Part shown: one piece after another, positions 26,067 through 33,808 of the stretch
Numbering within the stretch: position 1 is the first letter of the stretch
How the letters are laid out: the number at the start of each line of letters is the position of its first letter
Assembly: GCA_021323455.1 (NCBI GenBank)
Contig: JAJONN010000004.1
Coordinates: forward strand, 1 to 39,907
Length of the DNA stretch: 39,907 nucleotides
Direction: 5' to 3'
Origin: Alphaproteobacteria bacterium
GTDB lineage: Bacteria; Pseudomonadota; Alphaproteobacteria; Paracaedibacterales; VGCI01
The notes under the pieces: generated by a model
Database searches by the model: none
Told to the model about the DNA's origin: nothing
What the model saw: only the letters and a program-made list of their open reading frames with translations
Position numbers and translations under genes: made by a program

Positions 26067-28382
26067 CTAAAGCTCTTCCCATCCCTTTTTAATCTTGCCT
26101 CTTGTAACTGGGGTCTCAATTCTTACTGGTTCCTGCGAGATGAGATCTGAGGTCTCTATCTCGTAAACAGGGAGCGGGCTCTTCGTATCGACTTCACGGG
26201 CACCTAATTTGAATATTGCAACCAAATCAAATAAGTGTTGCACAAGCTCTTCCAGGGCAATAGCAGAACTTGCGGCTTGTTTCACAAGTGTTCGATTTTT
26301 TTCTGTAACTTTCTCTACCTCACTCATGGCCTGATAGACATGCTCGATGCTGCTGCTTTGCTTGCTGGAGTCTGTGGTAATATTGCCGATAATTTCCGTG
26401 ACTATCTCGGTAGACGCGACAATCTTTTCCATTGTGCTACCTGCCTCAGTCACTAGTTTCGTGCCTTTCATAACCATCTCAAAAGAACCGCCCGTTAAGT
26501 CTTTAATTTCTTTAGCCGCCGCTGAAGATCGTTGCGCCAACTGCCGGACTTCTGTAGCAACGACGGCAAATCCTCGTCCTTGCTCCCCAGCACGAGCAGC
26601 TTCTACGGCGGCATTGAGTGCTAATATGTTTGTTTGGAATGCAATGCTGTCTATGGTAGCTGTAATTTCAGAAACTTTATTGGCACTTTCATTAAGCTCT
26701 TGCATCATACTTATCACTTCATTGACAATTTTCCCTCCTTGCATTGCGACTTCAGAGGCAGACTGCGCCAGCTTATTCGCTTCTTTAGAATTGTCTGCTG
26801 TTTCCTTAACACTTATCGTCAGCTTTTCAATGCCGCTGGAAATTTCTTGGACAAGATTTGCCTGCCGTTCCGTACGAGTAGAAAGATCACTATTTCCTTG
26901 AGCAATTTCCCGCACGGCATTCCCAATCGCTTCGGAGGAAATTTTTATATCAAGAATTAATTTTTGTAAATTTTCTATCATCTGCTTAATGAACATTTGA
27001 AGTTCACCAAAGCTGCCTTCATGCTGAGAGATGGTAGGCGCCGTTAAATCGCCTTTAGAAATTGCGTCTAAGACCCGAATGACTTCGTGGATCACCTCCT
27101 GATAGGTCCGGGTCATTTGGTTCACAGCAGTGGTTAAGTCTTGAGCAAACCCTTGAACATCTACAATATTTATGAATCGTTTTAAGTCGCCTTTTGAGGC
27201 GCCGTACACGACCGTTTGTGTTTCTGCTATGATGTGAGCTAACGTATCCCGCATCCTATTAAAACTGTCGCTGACTTGCGTTAATTCATCTTTTGTTTCT
27301 AACTTCAGTCGTTCTGTTAGGTTACCGGCGGCAAGTCTTTCGGAGCCCTGAACCAATTGCCGGATCGCATCAATAATTGATTTATACATCCCAACGAATA
27401 GATAAATTAAAAGAAGAGCAAAGGATGCGGCTAAGGCTAGATTCAAGTAGAGAACATTGAGTAGAGAATTAATGCGAATATCGATTAGACTGGCCAGACG
27501 GCTCCCAATTGCCTCGGAAAGTTTATAAGAGATTTGGATGAGTTGGGCGTGCTGCTGTGCTAATTTTTCTGCTGATGCGGTAAATTGCTCACCCAATATA
27601 GACGTATTTAGGACTGCGTTTACTTCTACAGAGGTACTCTCAAGGTTTTGGGCCAGCTGACTAATTTCGCCCATGGCATTGGCATTATAGTCTATCACTT
27701 TTTTAAAGTGCTTCTTAATAGCTGGTAGATTGTGGTCATTCATTAAGACTTTATTAATGCTGAGTTCTTCTCGCTCAGTCTGAGATAAGGATTTCTTTCT
27801 TAAGGCCGCTTCTGTTATGAGGTTGGAAGAGGCAGCTTCTTCAATGTAAGAGGGTAAATTTGTAGAATAAGTTGCCATTAAGTAATAAGTATCCATATCA
27901 GGGTCAAGAGTTAAATTTGAGTTATCAGCTACGGTTACAATGAGTGATAAAATATCAGAAATTATAGGAGATGGATTTTCTTTGCCTTTTTCTTGCCATG
28001 CCGTTTGAATAGACTTCCATGTATCCGTTGTTTTTAAAATAGATCCATATTTTAAATCTTTTTTATTCACTTTTACTATTGCTTCATTGATGCTCTCTTC
28101 TTCGTTTATTAAAGGGCTTTTAGAAAGGGTCTTTTCTTCTTCTCTGTAGTTATTTTTCAGGTGCCGATATTTTTGGAGGTGTTCCATTAAGCCTAGGAGC
28201 GGTTCAATGTACTCGATTCCTGTGAGTTCTTTCTTTGAAAAAGTGATGTTTGTTAGAGAGACGTTTACAATTTGCAGAATAAGTACCAATATAATTGAAA
28301 CAGAGATAGTGCCCATTATTAAAAGTTTTTTAGAGTAATTCATTCCATTTATTAGCTTAACAGCTGGTTTTACGATATTCAT
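26067..28382 (-). CDS. Methyl-accepting chemotaxis protein (two-TM receptor)
   Basis: The 771-residue receptor has TM1 at about 20-41, a 265-residue periplasmic helical sensor domain with [20 protein letters not shown] near 157-176, TM2 at about 309-332 and HAMP (333-385). A second HAMP-like segment follows ([16 protein letters not shown]), then the signalling hairpin with the highly conserved tip [20 protein letters not shown] and [16 protein letters not shown]. It ends with GWEEL, which resembles the NWETF-type tether that recruits CheR and CheB in other receptors (inference). The ligand is unknown. The sensor motif 'L(D/T)PDxDTYYLM' is shared by many proteobacterial receptors. The gene begins 28 bases after cheA. 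Confidence 0.95.
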   Translation of the reverse strand: MNIVKPAVKLINGMNYSKKLLIMGTISVSIILVLILQIVNVSLTNITFSKKELTGIEYIEPLLGLMEHLQKYRHLKNNYREEEKTLSKSPLINEEESINEAIVKVNKKDLKYGSILKTTDTWKSIQTAWQEKGKENPSPIISDILSLIVTVADNSNLTLDPDMDTYYLMATYSTNLPSYIEEAASSNLITEAALRKKSLSQTEREELSINKVLMNDHNLPAIKKHFKKVIDYNANAMGEISQLAQNLESTSVEVNAVLNTSILGEQFTASAEKLAQQHAQLIQISYKLSEAIGSRLASLIDIRINSLLNVLYLNLALAASFALLLIYLFVGMYKSIIDAIRQLVQGSERLAAGNLTERLKLETKDELTQVSDSFNRMRDTLAHIIAETQTVVYGASKGDLKRFINIVDVQGFAQDLTTAVNQMTRTYQEVIHEVIRVLDAISKGDLTAPTISQHEGSFGELQMFIKQMIENLQKLILDIKISSEAIGNAVREIAQGNSDLSTRTERQANLVQEISSGIEKLTISVKETADNSKEANKLAQSASEVAMQGGKIVNEVISMMQELNESANKVSEITATIDSIAFQTNILALNAAVEAARAGEQGRGFAVVATEVRQLAQRSSAAAKEIKDLTGGSFEMVMKGTKLVTEAGSTMEKIVASTEIVTEIIGNITTDSSKQSSSIEHVYQAMSEVEKVTEKNRTLVKQAASSAIALEELVQHLFDLVAIFKLGAREVDTKSPLPVYEIETSDLISQEPVRIETPVTRGKIKKGWEEL

Positions 28383-28410
28383 AAACTTTTACCTTTCTCA
28401 AAAAATAAAA

Positions 28411-30960
28411 CTAACAATTCATAAGGTTCTTTACCTGAAGTAAACTTACCATCCTATTGTCTATTGGAATTAATCCTTGAATATGATTTGTGAGAGGCGA
28501 TCTATTTGTTTCTGGTATAGGCTGGATATCTCCCTGCTTTAGGGTATGAATGCCTGAAATCGAGTCTGCGATGATACCAAACATTCGACTGCGTCCTTCT
28601 CTTGGTATATTTAATAAAATTGTAAGCGTATTATCCTTGCAGGTGCACTTTCCTAAGCTAAATCGCTCAAGCAAATCCATAATGGGGACAATGGTACCGC
28701 GAAGATTGATGATGCCCTTAATATAAGGTGGGGAATTGGGGATGGCATTGATGTAATCCCAAACTTTAAGTTCATTAATGTCAGAAATGGGGATGCCATA
28801 TTCCTGGTCGGCAATAAGAAAGCTCATAAATTGCACAGGGTGCTTCGCATTTCCTGTTTCTAACAGTTTATTGGGAGTATTTTGCGCCTGAGATATCTCT
28901 TCTCGGAATGTCATATCTATAGATGTTTTTCCCTCTTGAACATTGCTGACCGCCAGATCTAATATTTCATCTGAATCCAAAATAAGAGCCACACTGCCGT
29001 CACCTAAAACAGTCACGCCAGATATTCCTCGGATTTTCTGGTAATTATCTGCAATATTTTTAACCACGGCTTGTTGCTGTATGGATAGCAATTCGTCCAC
29101 CGGAAGGGCGTATAATTGGTTATTGGCCTCAAAGAACATTGTATATTTAGGGGAGGCACAAAGTTCATTTGATTGATAGGAAAATATTTTGCTTAATTCG
29201 ACAATAGGCAAATAATTACCTTCTATCTGATAAAGCTTCGTTGTTTGATCCAATACTGAGAGACAGGCAGGATCATATTTAGAAATCTTTATGATATTGC
29301 TGACAGGGACTACATAGGTTCTATTGTCAACTTTTATTAATTGGCAATCAAAAATAGCCAACGTAAGGGGTAAACATAATTGAAAGGTTGTTCCTTGGCC
29401 AGGAGACGTATGAATGTTAATACTGCCGCTTAATTCACGTAAATTGTTATATACCACGTCCAAGCCAATTCCTCGGCCAGAAATATCGCTAATTGTTTTT
29501 GCTGTGGAAAACCCAGCCTTGAAGATAAGGTGGAAAATCTCTTGATCACTTAATTTATCATTCTCGTTAATCAGTCCCTTTGCCAGAGCCTTTTCTCGAA
29601 TGGTTCCGACATCCAGGCCGATCCCATCATCTTTAATTTCGATATAAATTTTTTCACCTGTTTGATAAGTGTCAATTTGAATAGTCCCGACAGGAGCTTT
29701 TCCCTGGGCTTCCCTGATAGACGGCAATTCTATTCCATGATCTACGGCATTTCGGATCAAGTGAAGTAAGGGATCTGTAATTTTTTCAATGATAAATTTG
29801 TCTAGTTCTGTTTGTTCCCCAGTGATAAGGAGCTGAATTTTTTTTCCTGTTCGTTCTTCCAAGTCGTGGACTAAGCGCTCACATCTGCTTAATATTACGG
29901 AAAGAGGGAGCATGCGGATTTGCATTACGTTTTCCCTTAATTCCCTCAAATTATTTTCCAGAAGCAGCATTCCCTCGGAAAGCCGTGAAAATGTCTCTGC
30001 TGCATAAACGTCTTTACTGACTTGGCTTAAAATTGATTTGGTGATAACAAGCTCACCCACCAAATTTAAAAGGCTATCAACTTTCTTGGTCGAAATCCGA
30101 ATTGAGGTAGGCCGCAGGCCCAATTCTGTTTCTTTTCTTGGATTAGAGGCCAGTGATTGATCTTTTTCTGGCACAGGGGGGGCTGCAAGCTCCATTGGGG
30201 AAGAGGGGGATAAATTGTTTAATTCCGATAGAGGAATGATTTTCAGGTTGGCATCAGTTCCTGCTAAGAAAAAAATATTTTTTATGGTGTTTAATTCAAT
30301 ATCTCCCTGTACTTGAATCTCCCATTTTAAATAGCAATCTGTAAAAGTAAAGTCAGGAAAGGGGTGTAATCCGCTTATATCAGCTTGTACCTCCACCACT
30401 CCCAATTCTTCCAAGGAATTGAACAAATCAAGAGGTTCAATATTTTCTTTTAATAGGCCTGGCTCGGGATGGAAGAGAATACGCCACCCCTTCGTAATGC
30501 TCGTTTTCTGGCTTTCCGGGAAGAGCGCAGCTTTTTGCTCCAAGATAGAAGGGTTTTCCTTAAGTTTCTCAGATCCAGTGATAAAATTGGTAAATACGGT
30601 TATTAAGCTTTTGGCATATGTCTCATCGACTGGTTGGTGATTTTGTATACTCAGCAACATATGGCGGATACAGTCAATGACCCTTAGCAATTCCTTAACT
30701 ATAGAAGGAGTAACCAGTTGTCTTTCGTCTTGAATAGGCTCAAAAAAACTTTCGATAGTGTGGGATAATTGGCTAATAATGTTAAAATTGAAAGCAGCGC
30801 TATTGCTTTTTAATGAATGGAATGTTCTCAATATTATAGAAATGTTTTCTGAATATTTATCGTCGCCTTCAAAATCGATGAGAATATCTTCCAATAATTG
30901 AAGCATTTCTAAACTTTCTTCAATATAAGACTGTAAGAAATTCTTCAGATCTATACCCAT
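28411..30960 (-). CDS. cheA: Chemotaxis histidine kinase CheA with an extra C-terminal CheW domain
   Basis: The ATG at 30960 has GGGAGA 4 bases upstream and is preferred over a TTG at 30972. The 849-residue protein has an Hpt domain (1-120, His48 in HSLKSNSAAFNF) and a P2-like domain (about 157-245, with FHPEPGLL and CYLKWEIQV). The dimerisation helices read STKKVDSLLNLVGELV. The ATPase has N-box HLIRNAVDHGIE, G1 IKDDGIGLD and G2 GRGIGLDVVYNN. A P5 CheW-like domain follows (about 530-660), then a second CheW-like domain (about 705-849) with PPYIKGIINLRGTIVPIMD. The Hpt motif lacks the usual Gly after Lys (HxxKS rather than HxxKG). It heads the chemosensory operon. A candidate promoter lies at 31004-31032. 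Confidence 0.95.
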   Translation of the reverse strand: MGIDLKNFLQSYIEESLEMLQLLEDILIDFEGDDKYSENISIILRTFHSLKSNSAAFNFNIISQLSHTIESFFEPIQDERQLVTPSIVKELLRVIDCIRHMLLSIQNHQPVDETYAKSLITVFTNFITGSEKLKENPSILEQKAALFPESQKTSITKGWRILFHPEPGLLKENIEPLDLFNSLEELGVVEVQADISGLHPFPDFTFTDCYLKWEIQVQGDIELNTIKNIFFLAGTDANLKIIPLSELNNLSPSSPMELAAPPVPEKDQSLASNPRKETELGLRPTSIRISTKKVDSLLNLVGELVITKSILSQVSKDVYAAETFSRLSEGMLLLENNLRELRENVMQIRMLPLSVILSRCERLVHDLEERTGKKIQLLITGEQTELDKFIIEKITDPLLHLIRNAVDHGIELPSIREAQGKAPVGTIQIDTYQTGEKIYIEIKDDGIGLDVGTIREKALAKGLINENDKLSDQEIFHLIFKAGFSTAKTISDISGRGIGLDVVYNNLRELSGSINIHTSPGQGTTFQLCLPLTLAIFDCQLIKVDNRTYVVPVSNIIKISKYDPACLSVLDQTTKLYQIEGNYLPIVELSKIFSYQSNELCASPKYTMFFEANNQLYALPVDELLSIQQQAVVKNIADNYQKIRGISGVTVLGDGSVALILDSDEILDLAVSNVQEGKTSIDMTFREEISQAQNTPNKLLETGNAKHPVQFMSFLIADQEYGIPISDINELKVWDYINAIPNSPPYIKGIINLRGTIVPIMDLLERFSLGKCTCKDNTLTILLNIPREGRSRMFGIIADSISGIHTLKQGDIQPIPETNRSPLTNHIQGLIPIDNRMVSLLQVKNLMNC

Positions 30961-31003
30961 TACGTCTCCCAAGGCTTTTTGCTAGATCCCATAAAGAGGC
31001 TTA

Positions 31004-31032
31004 ATTATAAAGCCCCCTCTTCAATTCTTCCA
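31004..31032 (-). promoter_or_regulatory. Candidate promoter of the chemosensory operon
   Basis: On the minus strand a perfect TATAAT (31004-31009) lies 17 bases after TGGAAG (31027-31032), 44 bases upstream of the cheA ATG. The -35 is weak (three of six consensus positions). Just upstream, CCATGCTT (31030-31037) and AAGCATGG (31053-31060) form an 8-bp inverted repeat that overlaps the -35 and could be an operator or a hairpin. Confidence 0.4.
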
Positions 31033-31060
31033 TGCTTCAACTCTTTTTATTTAAGCATGG

Positions 31061-31460
31061 AAAGGGTTTCTAAGAAGTTAAGAAACCTGACTTTGATGTA
31101 ATAACTCGAGTTTTGATTTAGAAGTCCTCATCCCGAAGGAGTGCAGCGACTGGGGCGATTCAGGCTGTTTTCGATGTCTCAATTTTTGTAAACTGCTTCG
31201 TGGTTTTTCTAAATTGCCGCGTACCTCCGACCCTTGCGCAATTGGATCTTTGTTGTTTTTTATTAATCCAGAACTGAAGTTAATCCTTTTCCTTGGTAAG
31301 GCTCCTCTTCTTTCAAAGGGGCAATTGCTTTTTTTCACTAATTTTTAGCTAAGCACACAGGTCCTAGAGATTGTGAATGACTGGAGGGGCAGAGTATCCT
31401 TCTCCCCCGCCATGCGAAGATAAGAGTGTATATTCAACTAAAAAGTTAATCTAATAACCC
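31061..31460. other. Intergenic stretch without a convincing gene
   Basis: An open frame on the minus strand (31078-31338, GTG start, 86 codons) encodes a basic, Ser/Arg/Gln-rich peptide with no ribosome site and no recognisable family. The rest shows no gene. A stretch near 31379-31412 (GGAGGGGCAGA and TTCTCCCCCGCC) can form an imperfect hairpin just past the outer-membrane protein gene. It lacks a T run, so calling it a terminator is speculative. Confidence 0.4.
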
Positions 31461-32378
31461 CTAAAATTTCTTCGATACGCTAAAAAAAACTTTAGAAGCC
31501 ATCGTATTTGTCACTTTCCCAGAAGAATCTTTAACTTTAAAGTATTTCTTATTGGCGGTAGTGGTGGATATGTTAACAGAAAGGGATATACCCCCCCAGC
31601 TTTCTGGTAATTTATAATTTAATCCTGTCCCAAAGACCGCATAGTTGAGAACTGTATAATTTCTGGTATATGAGTATCCCCCAAGAAGTTGGAATTGTAA
31701 TTGATCATCAATGAAGGAAATGGGAAGGTTAATACTAGCTTCAGTATACCATGAGCCTTTTGAATTTCCGTTTGGGGTGAGGGGAACGGCAAAAGTTGGG
31801 GCAAAATTTTGGTTCACACCACTGCGATTTGTAACAGAATACGCTAAAAATAAGGAAAAAAACTTATACGTAACTCCTGGTATAATTTCTAAATAATCAA
31901 ATTTATCTTTCGTTGGTAGCGACGCATAAGCCCCTGGATAACTTGTATTTCGAATCTCTAATTTTAATGAAAGATCATTATCTCGCTTATATACATAACC
32001 AGCAAAAATACAAAGTTCCAGGCCGCTTCCATTAGATGCTGTCGTGTTACTAACATTAGATCCCCATGCCCCCCCATAAAGCCCCTGATCGTTTTTTTGA
32101 CTTACAGTGAACCCTCCTTGAGCAGCTGGCCCTCCTAATGTTTGCGTTTGACCACGAAACAAATAATCAGTGATAAGAGTCATGTCTCCCGATAGATCAA
32201 CCCATTTATTAAAAGGAGCGTTTTGGTTTCCACTCCCTGAAGTATGAGATGGCGCATGTTTGGCTCTCTCTCCTCCCTCAATGTCAGAAACCGTATAATC
32301 CCGTGCTTCTTTATAATCTCCGTCAGCATGGGTTGGCGTTAAAAGCACTAGGGAACAAACAAGGACTTGTAAACGCAT
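31461..32378 (-). CDS. Outer-membrane beta-barrel protein (TIGR02001-like)
   Basis: A 305-residue protein with a signal peptide ending near residue 18 (PTHA) and a polar 35-residue spacer. The barrel starts WVDLSGDMTLITDYLFRGQTQTLGGPAAQGGF. The pattern 'FRGxxQTxxxPAxQGG' followed by GLYGGAWGSNVS is the hallmark of the TIGR02001 family of predicted outer-membrane proteins. Alternating hydrophobic strands run to a terminal Phe, as expected for recognition by the BAM machinery. AAGGAG precedes the ATG. It has its own strong promoter (32431-32459) and lies directly before the chemosensory operon, but nothing shows that it belongs to that pathway. Function unknown, possibly a porin. Confidence 0.85.
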   Translation of the reverse strand: MRLQVLVCSLVLLTPTHADGDYKEARDYTVSDIEGGERAKHAPSHTSGSGNQNAPFNKWVDLSGDMTLITDYLFRGQTQTLGGPAAQGGFTVSQKNDQGLYGGAWGSNVSNTTASNGSGLELCIFAGYVYKRDNDLSLKLEIRNTSYPGAYASLPTKDKFDYLEIIPGVTYKFFSLFLAYSVTNRSGVNQNFAPTFAVPLTPNGNSKGSWYTEASINLPISFIDDQLQFQLLGGYSYTRNYTVLNYAVFGTGLNYKLPESWGGISLSVNISTTTANKKYFKVKDSSGKVTNTMASKVFFSVSKKF

Positions 32379-32430
32379 TTTCCTTATCTCCTTTATATTT
32401 CACAGCATAGTATTGATTTATCTAAATATT

Positions 32431-32459
32431 ATTATAATTGCATCATATTTTCCTGACAA
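32431..32459 (-). promoter_or_regulatory. Promoter of the outer-membrane protein gene, with overlapping palindrome
   Basis: TTGTCA and TATAAT are separated by exactly 17 bases on the minus strand, giving a 5' leader of roughly 45 bases. A palindrome TGACA-AC-TGTCA (32454-32465) overlaps the -35. CTGACAA at 32453-32459 recurs at 32473-32479, a 20-bp period. This suggests a regulator site, but the regulator is unknown. Confidence 0.65.
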
Positions 32460-32503
32460 CTGTCAATAGGTTCTGACAAGATACAGGTCACATCTGTTGA
32501 TGA

Positions 32504-32809
32504 AAAGAAGGCAATACCATTGATTTTCTCCTTCGCGCCAAAAGATATACAGACGATGGCTTTGAATCCATAGGCCGTTTGCGGAACCTTCAACGGCTTG
32601 AGTTGGATGACTTACCTAAAATTTCTGGCTTTGCGCACTTAATGGGCTTACAGAAGCTTCAGCAGCTTAAAGTAAGCCACTTGCGCTAAGTGGTGGATAA
32701 TGATCTTGAGCAATTAAGTGGCCTTGCTGCCCTTCAGCAACTTAAACTGCCTATGTATTCACCCGATAACCCCAAAGTGACAGACACTGGCCCTTGCCCC
32801 CTTCCGTGA
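32504..32809 (+). pseudogene. Remnant of a leucine-rich repeat protein gene
   Basis: The plus-strand frame open from 32504 reads DDGFESIGRLRNLQRLEL and then GLQKLQQLKV, hits TAA at 32687-32689, and continues in the same frame with LEQLSGLAALQQLKLP to TGA at 32807. The spacing of Leu residues and the 'TDDGFESIGRLRNLQ' phase match the LRR pattern of about 24 residues in bacterial LRR proteins. There is no start codon or ribosome site. It looks like a decayed fragment of a larger LRR gene, possibly a former effector. It accounts for most of the 519-base gap between the outer-membrane protein and transporter genes. Confidence 0.65.
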
Positions 32810-32897
32810 CAGAGAGTGGAAGAGAGACGTAAAACAAGGTTCCTTTGGGCTGTCACGGCAAGGTAAACAACGGCTTTAACAGCCTGAAAGTCCTTAA

Positions 32898-33605
32898 TCA
32901 AGCAGCAGCGTCTTGTCTGTTATCATCATTTGATCCTCGACGGAAAGGCTGTAAAGAGGGTGTTGCCAACAGGCGCCGGATGATCCAGAAGCCTGTGTAA
33001 AAAAGGGGTGTGCTACAGACCGTAAAGAAAAGCTTGAAGAGGTAGCTGTTTGCGATCAGTGTCCCCATGCGCTCCATGGGTAGGACCCCAAATAAAGTCA
33101 TGATACAAATGACAACGCTTGTATCAATGAGCAGGGATATCGCCGTACTCCCATTGTTGCGAAGCCACAGCCACTTACTTCCTGTCCATTTGCGAATCCC
33201 TAAATAGATAAAAATATCAAAAGCTTGAGAAACATAACAAGCAATCATGGATCCGATAAACGCAACATTATAAGAGCCAAATACATTGTGAAACGTATCA
33301 TTAGTAATTTTAGACCAAGATGTTGCTTCAAGCTGGTCCATACCTGCAATAATAAAAGCCACAAAGAGGCTCATGCTTACTCCAAGGCGGACGCAGAAAT
33401 TTGCTTTTTCTTTTCCATAGAATTCCGTGATGAGATCTGTGAGTTGAAAGGTCAGAGGATACACCATGGCTCCAACGGATAACTCAAACGTGTGGAAAGA
33501 AAAAAGAGGCAAAGAAACAAATTTCTGGTAAATTAGGTTCCCTATGACGATGAGGACTGAAAATAAGACGCACAGGGTGGTATAGATTTTATCAGAGGTG
33601 CTCAT
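32898..33605 (-). CDS. Queuosine-precursor transporter, YhhQ/VUT family
   Basis: A 235-residue integral membrane protein with about six segments. Family blocks include LIVIGNLIYQKFV, GAMVYPLTFQLTDLITEFYGKEKAN, MIACYVSQAFDIFIYLGIRKWTG and WLRNNGSTAISLLIDTSVVICIMTLFG. The YhhQ family imports 7-deazaguanine precursors for queuosine tRNA modification. The start at 33605 (MSTSDKIYTT) has AGGG 5 bases upstream. Longer in-frame starts at 33626 and 33680 lie within a MITE-like element and are rejected. The ribosome site directly abuts the element's edge, so insertion may have replaced the original upstream region. No queuosine biosynthesis gene is in the window. Confidence 0.88.
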   Translation of the reverse strand: MSTSDKIYTTLCVLFSVLIVIGNLIYQKFVSLPLFSFHTFELSVGAMVYPLTFQLTDLITEFYGKEKANFCVRLGVSMSLFVAFIIAGMDQLEATSWSKITNDTFHNVFGSYNVAFIGSMIACYVSQAFDIFIYLGIRKWTGSKWLWLRNNGSTAISLLIDTSVVICIMTLFGVLPMERMGTLIANSYLFKLFFTVCSTPLFYTGFWIIRRLLATPSLQPFRRGSNDDNRQDAAA

Positions 33606-33614
33606 GGTAACCCT

Positions 33615-33779
33615 AGGGCTTGTCATTAATGATCGTCTCTTGGTCTGCAAATGGCGGTTTCTTACGCTTCCGTTTCTCAAATACGTCTTTGTATTCTGCG
33701 ATACGGTTCTCGAAACTCACCATTTTAGCTTCGCTGACCTTCGGTTCGCCTCAAAATCCTTCAATTGATGACACGCTCT
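33615..33779. mobile_element. MITE-like element, copy 2 (165 bp, inverted relative to copy 1)
   Basis: The segment aligns end to end with the reverse complement of 24010-24176, at about 90% identity and with two single-base gaps. Its terminal repeats have diverged (AGGGCTTGTCATTAA against GATGACACGCTCT). TA dinucleotides flank both ends (33614-33615 and 33779-33780), consistent with a TA duplication. It occupies nearly all of the space between the transporter start and the PBP1A stop. It has no coding frame of its own. Confidence 0.88.
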
Positions 33780-33808
33780 ATTCTTTATGTATATATATTT
33801 ATTTTTAT

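Noticed and set aside
31078-31338. 86-codon minus-strand ORF upstream of cheA as a gene
   Set aside because: GTG start without a ribosome site, basic low-information composition and no family. Kept only as part of an intergenic note.
32804-32858. CCGTGACAG/CTGTCACGG inverted repeat as a terminator
   Set aside because: Nine-base arms with a loop of about 37 bases and no T run. Too weak to call.
33606-33680. Extended start of the queuosine-precursor transporter at 33680 or 33626
   Set aside because: The added residues are encoded by the MITE-like element. MSTSDKI at 33605 has a ribosome site and fits the family.
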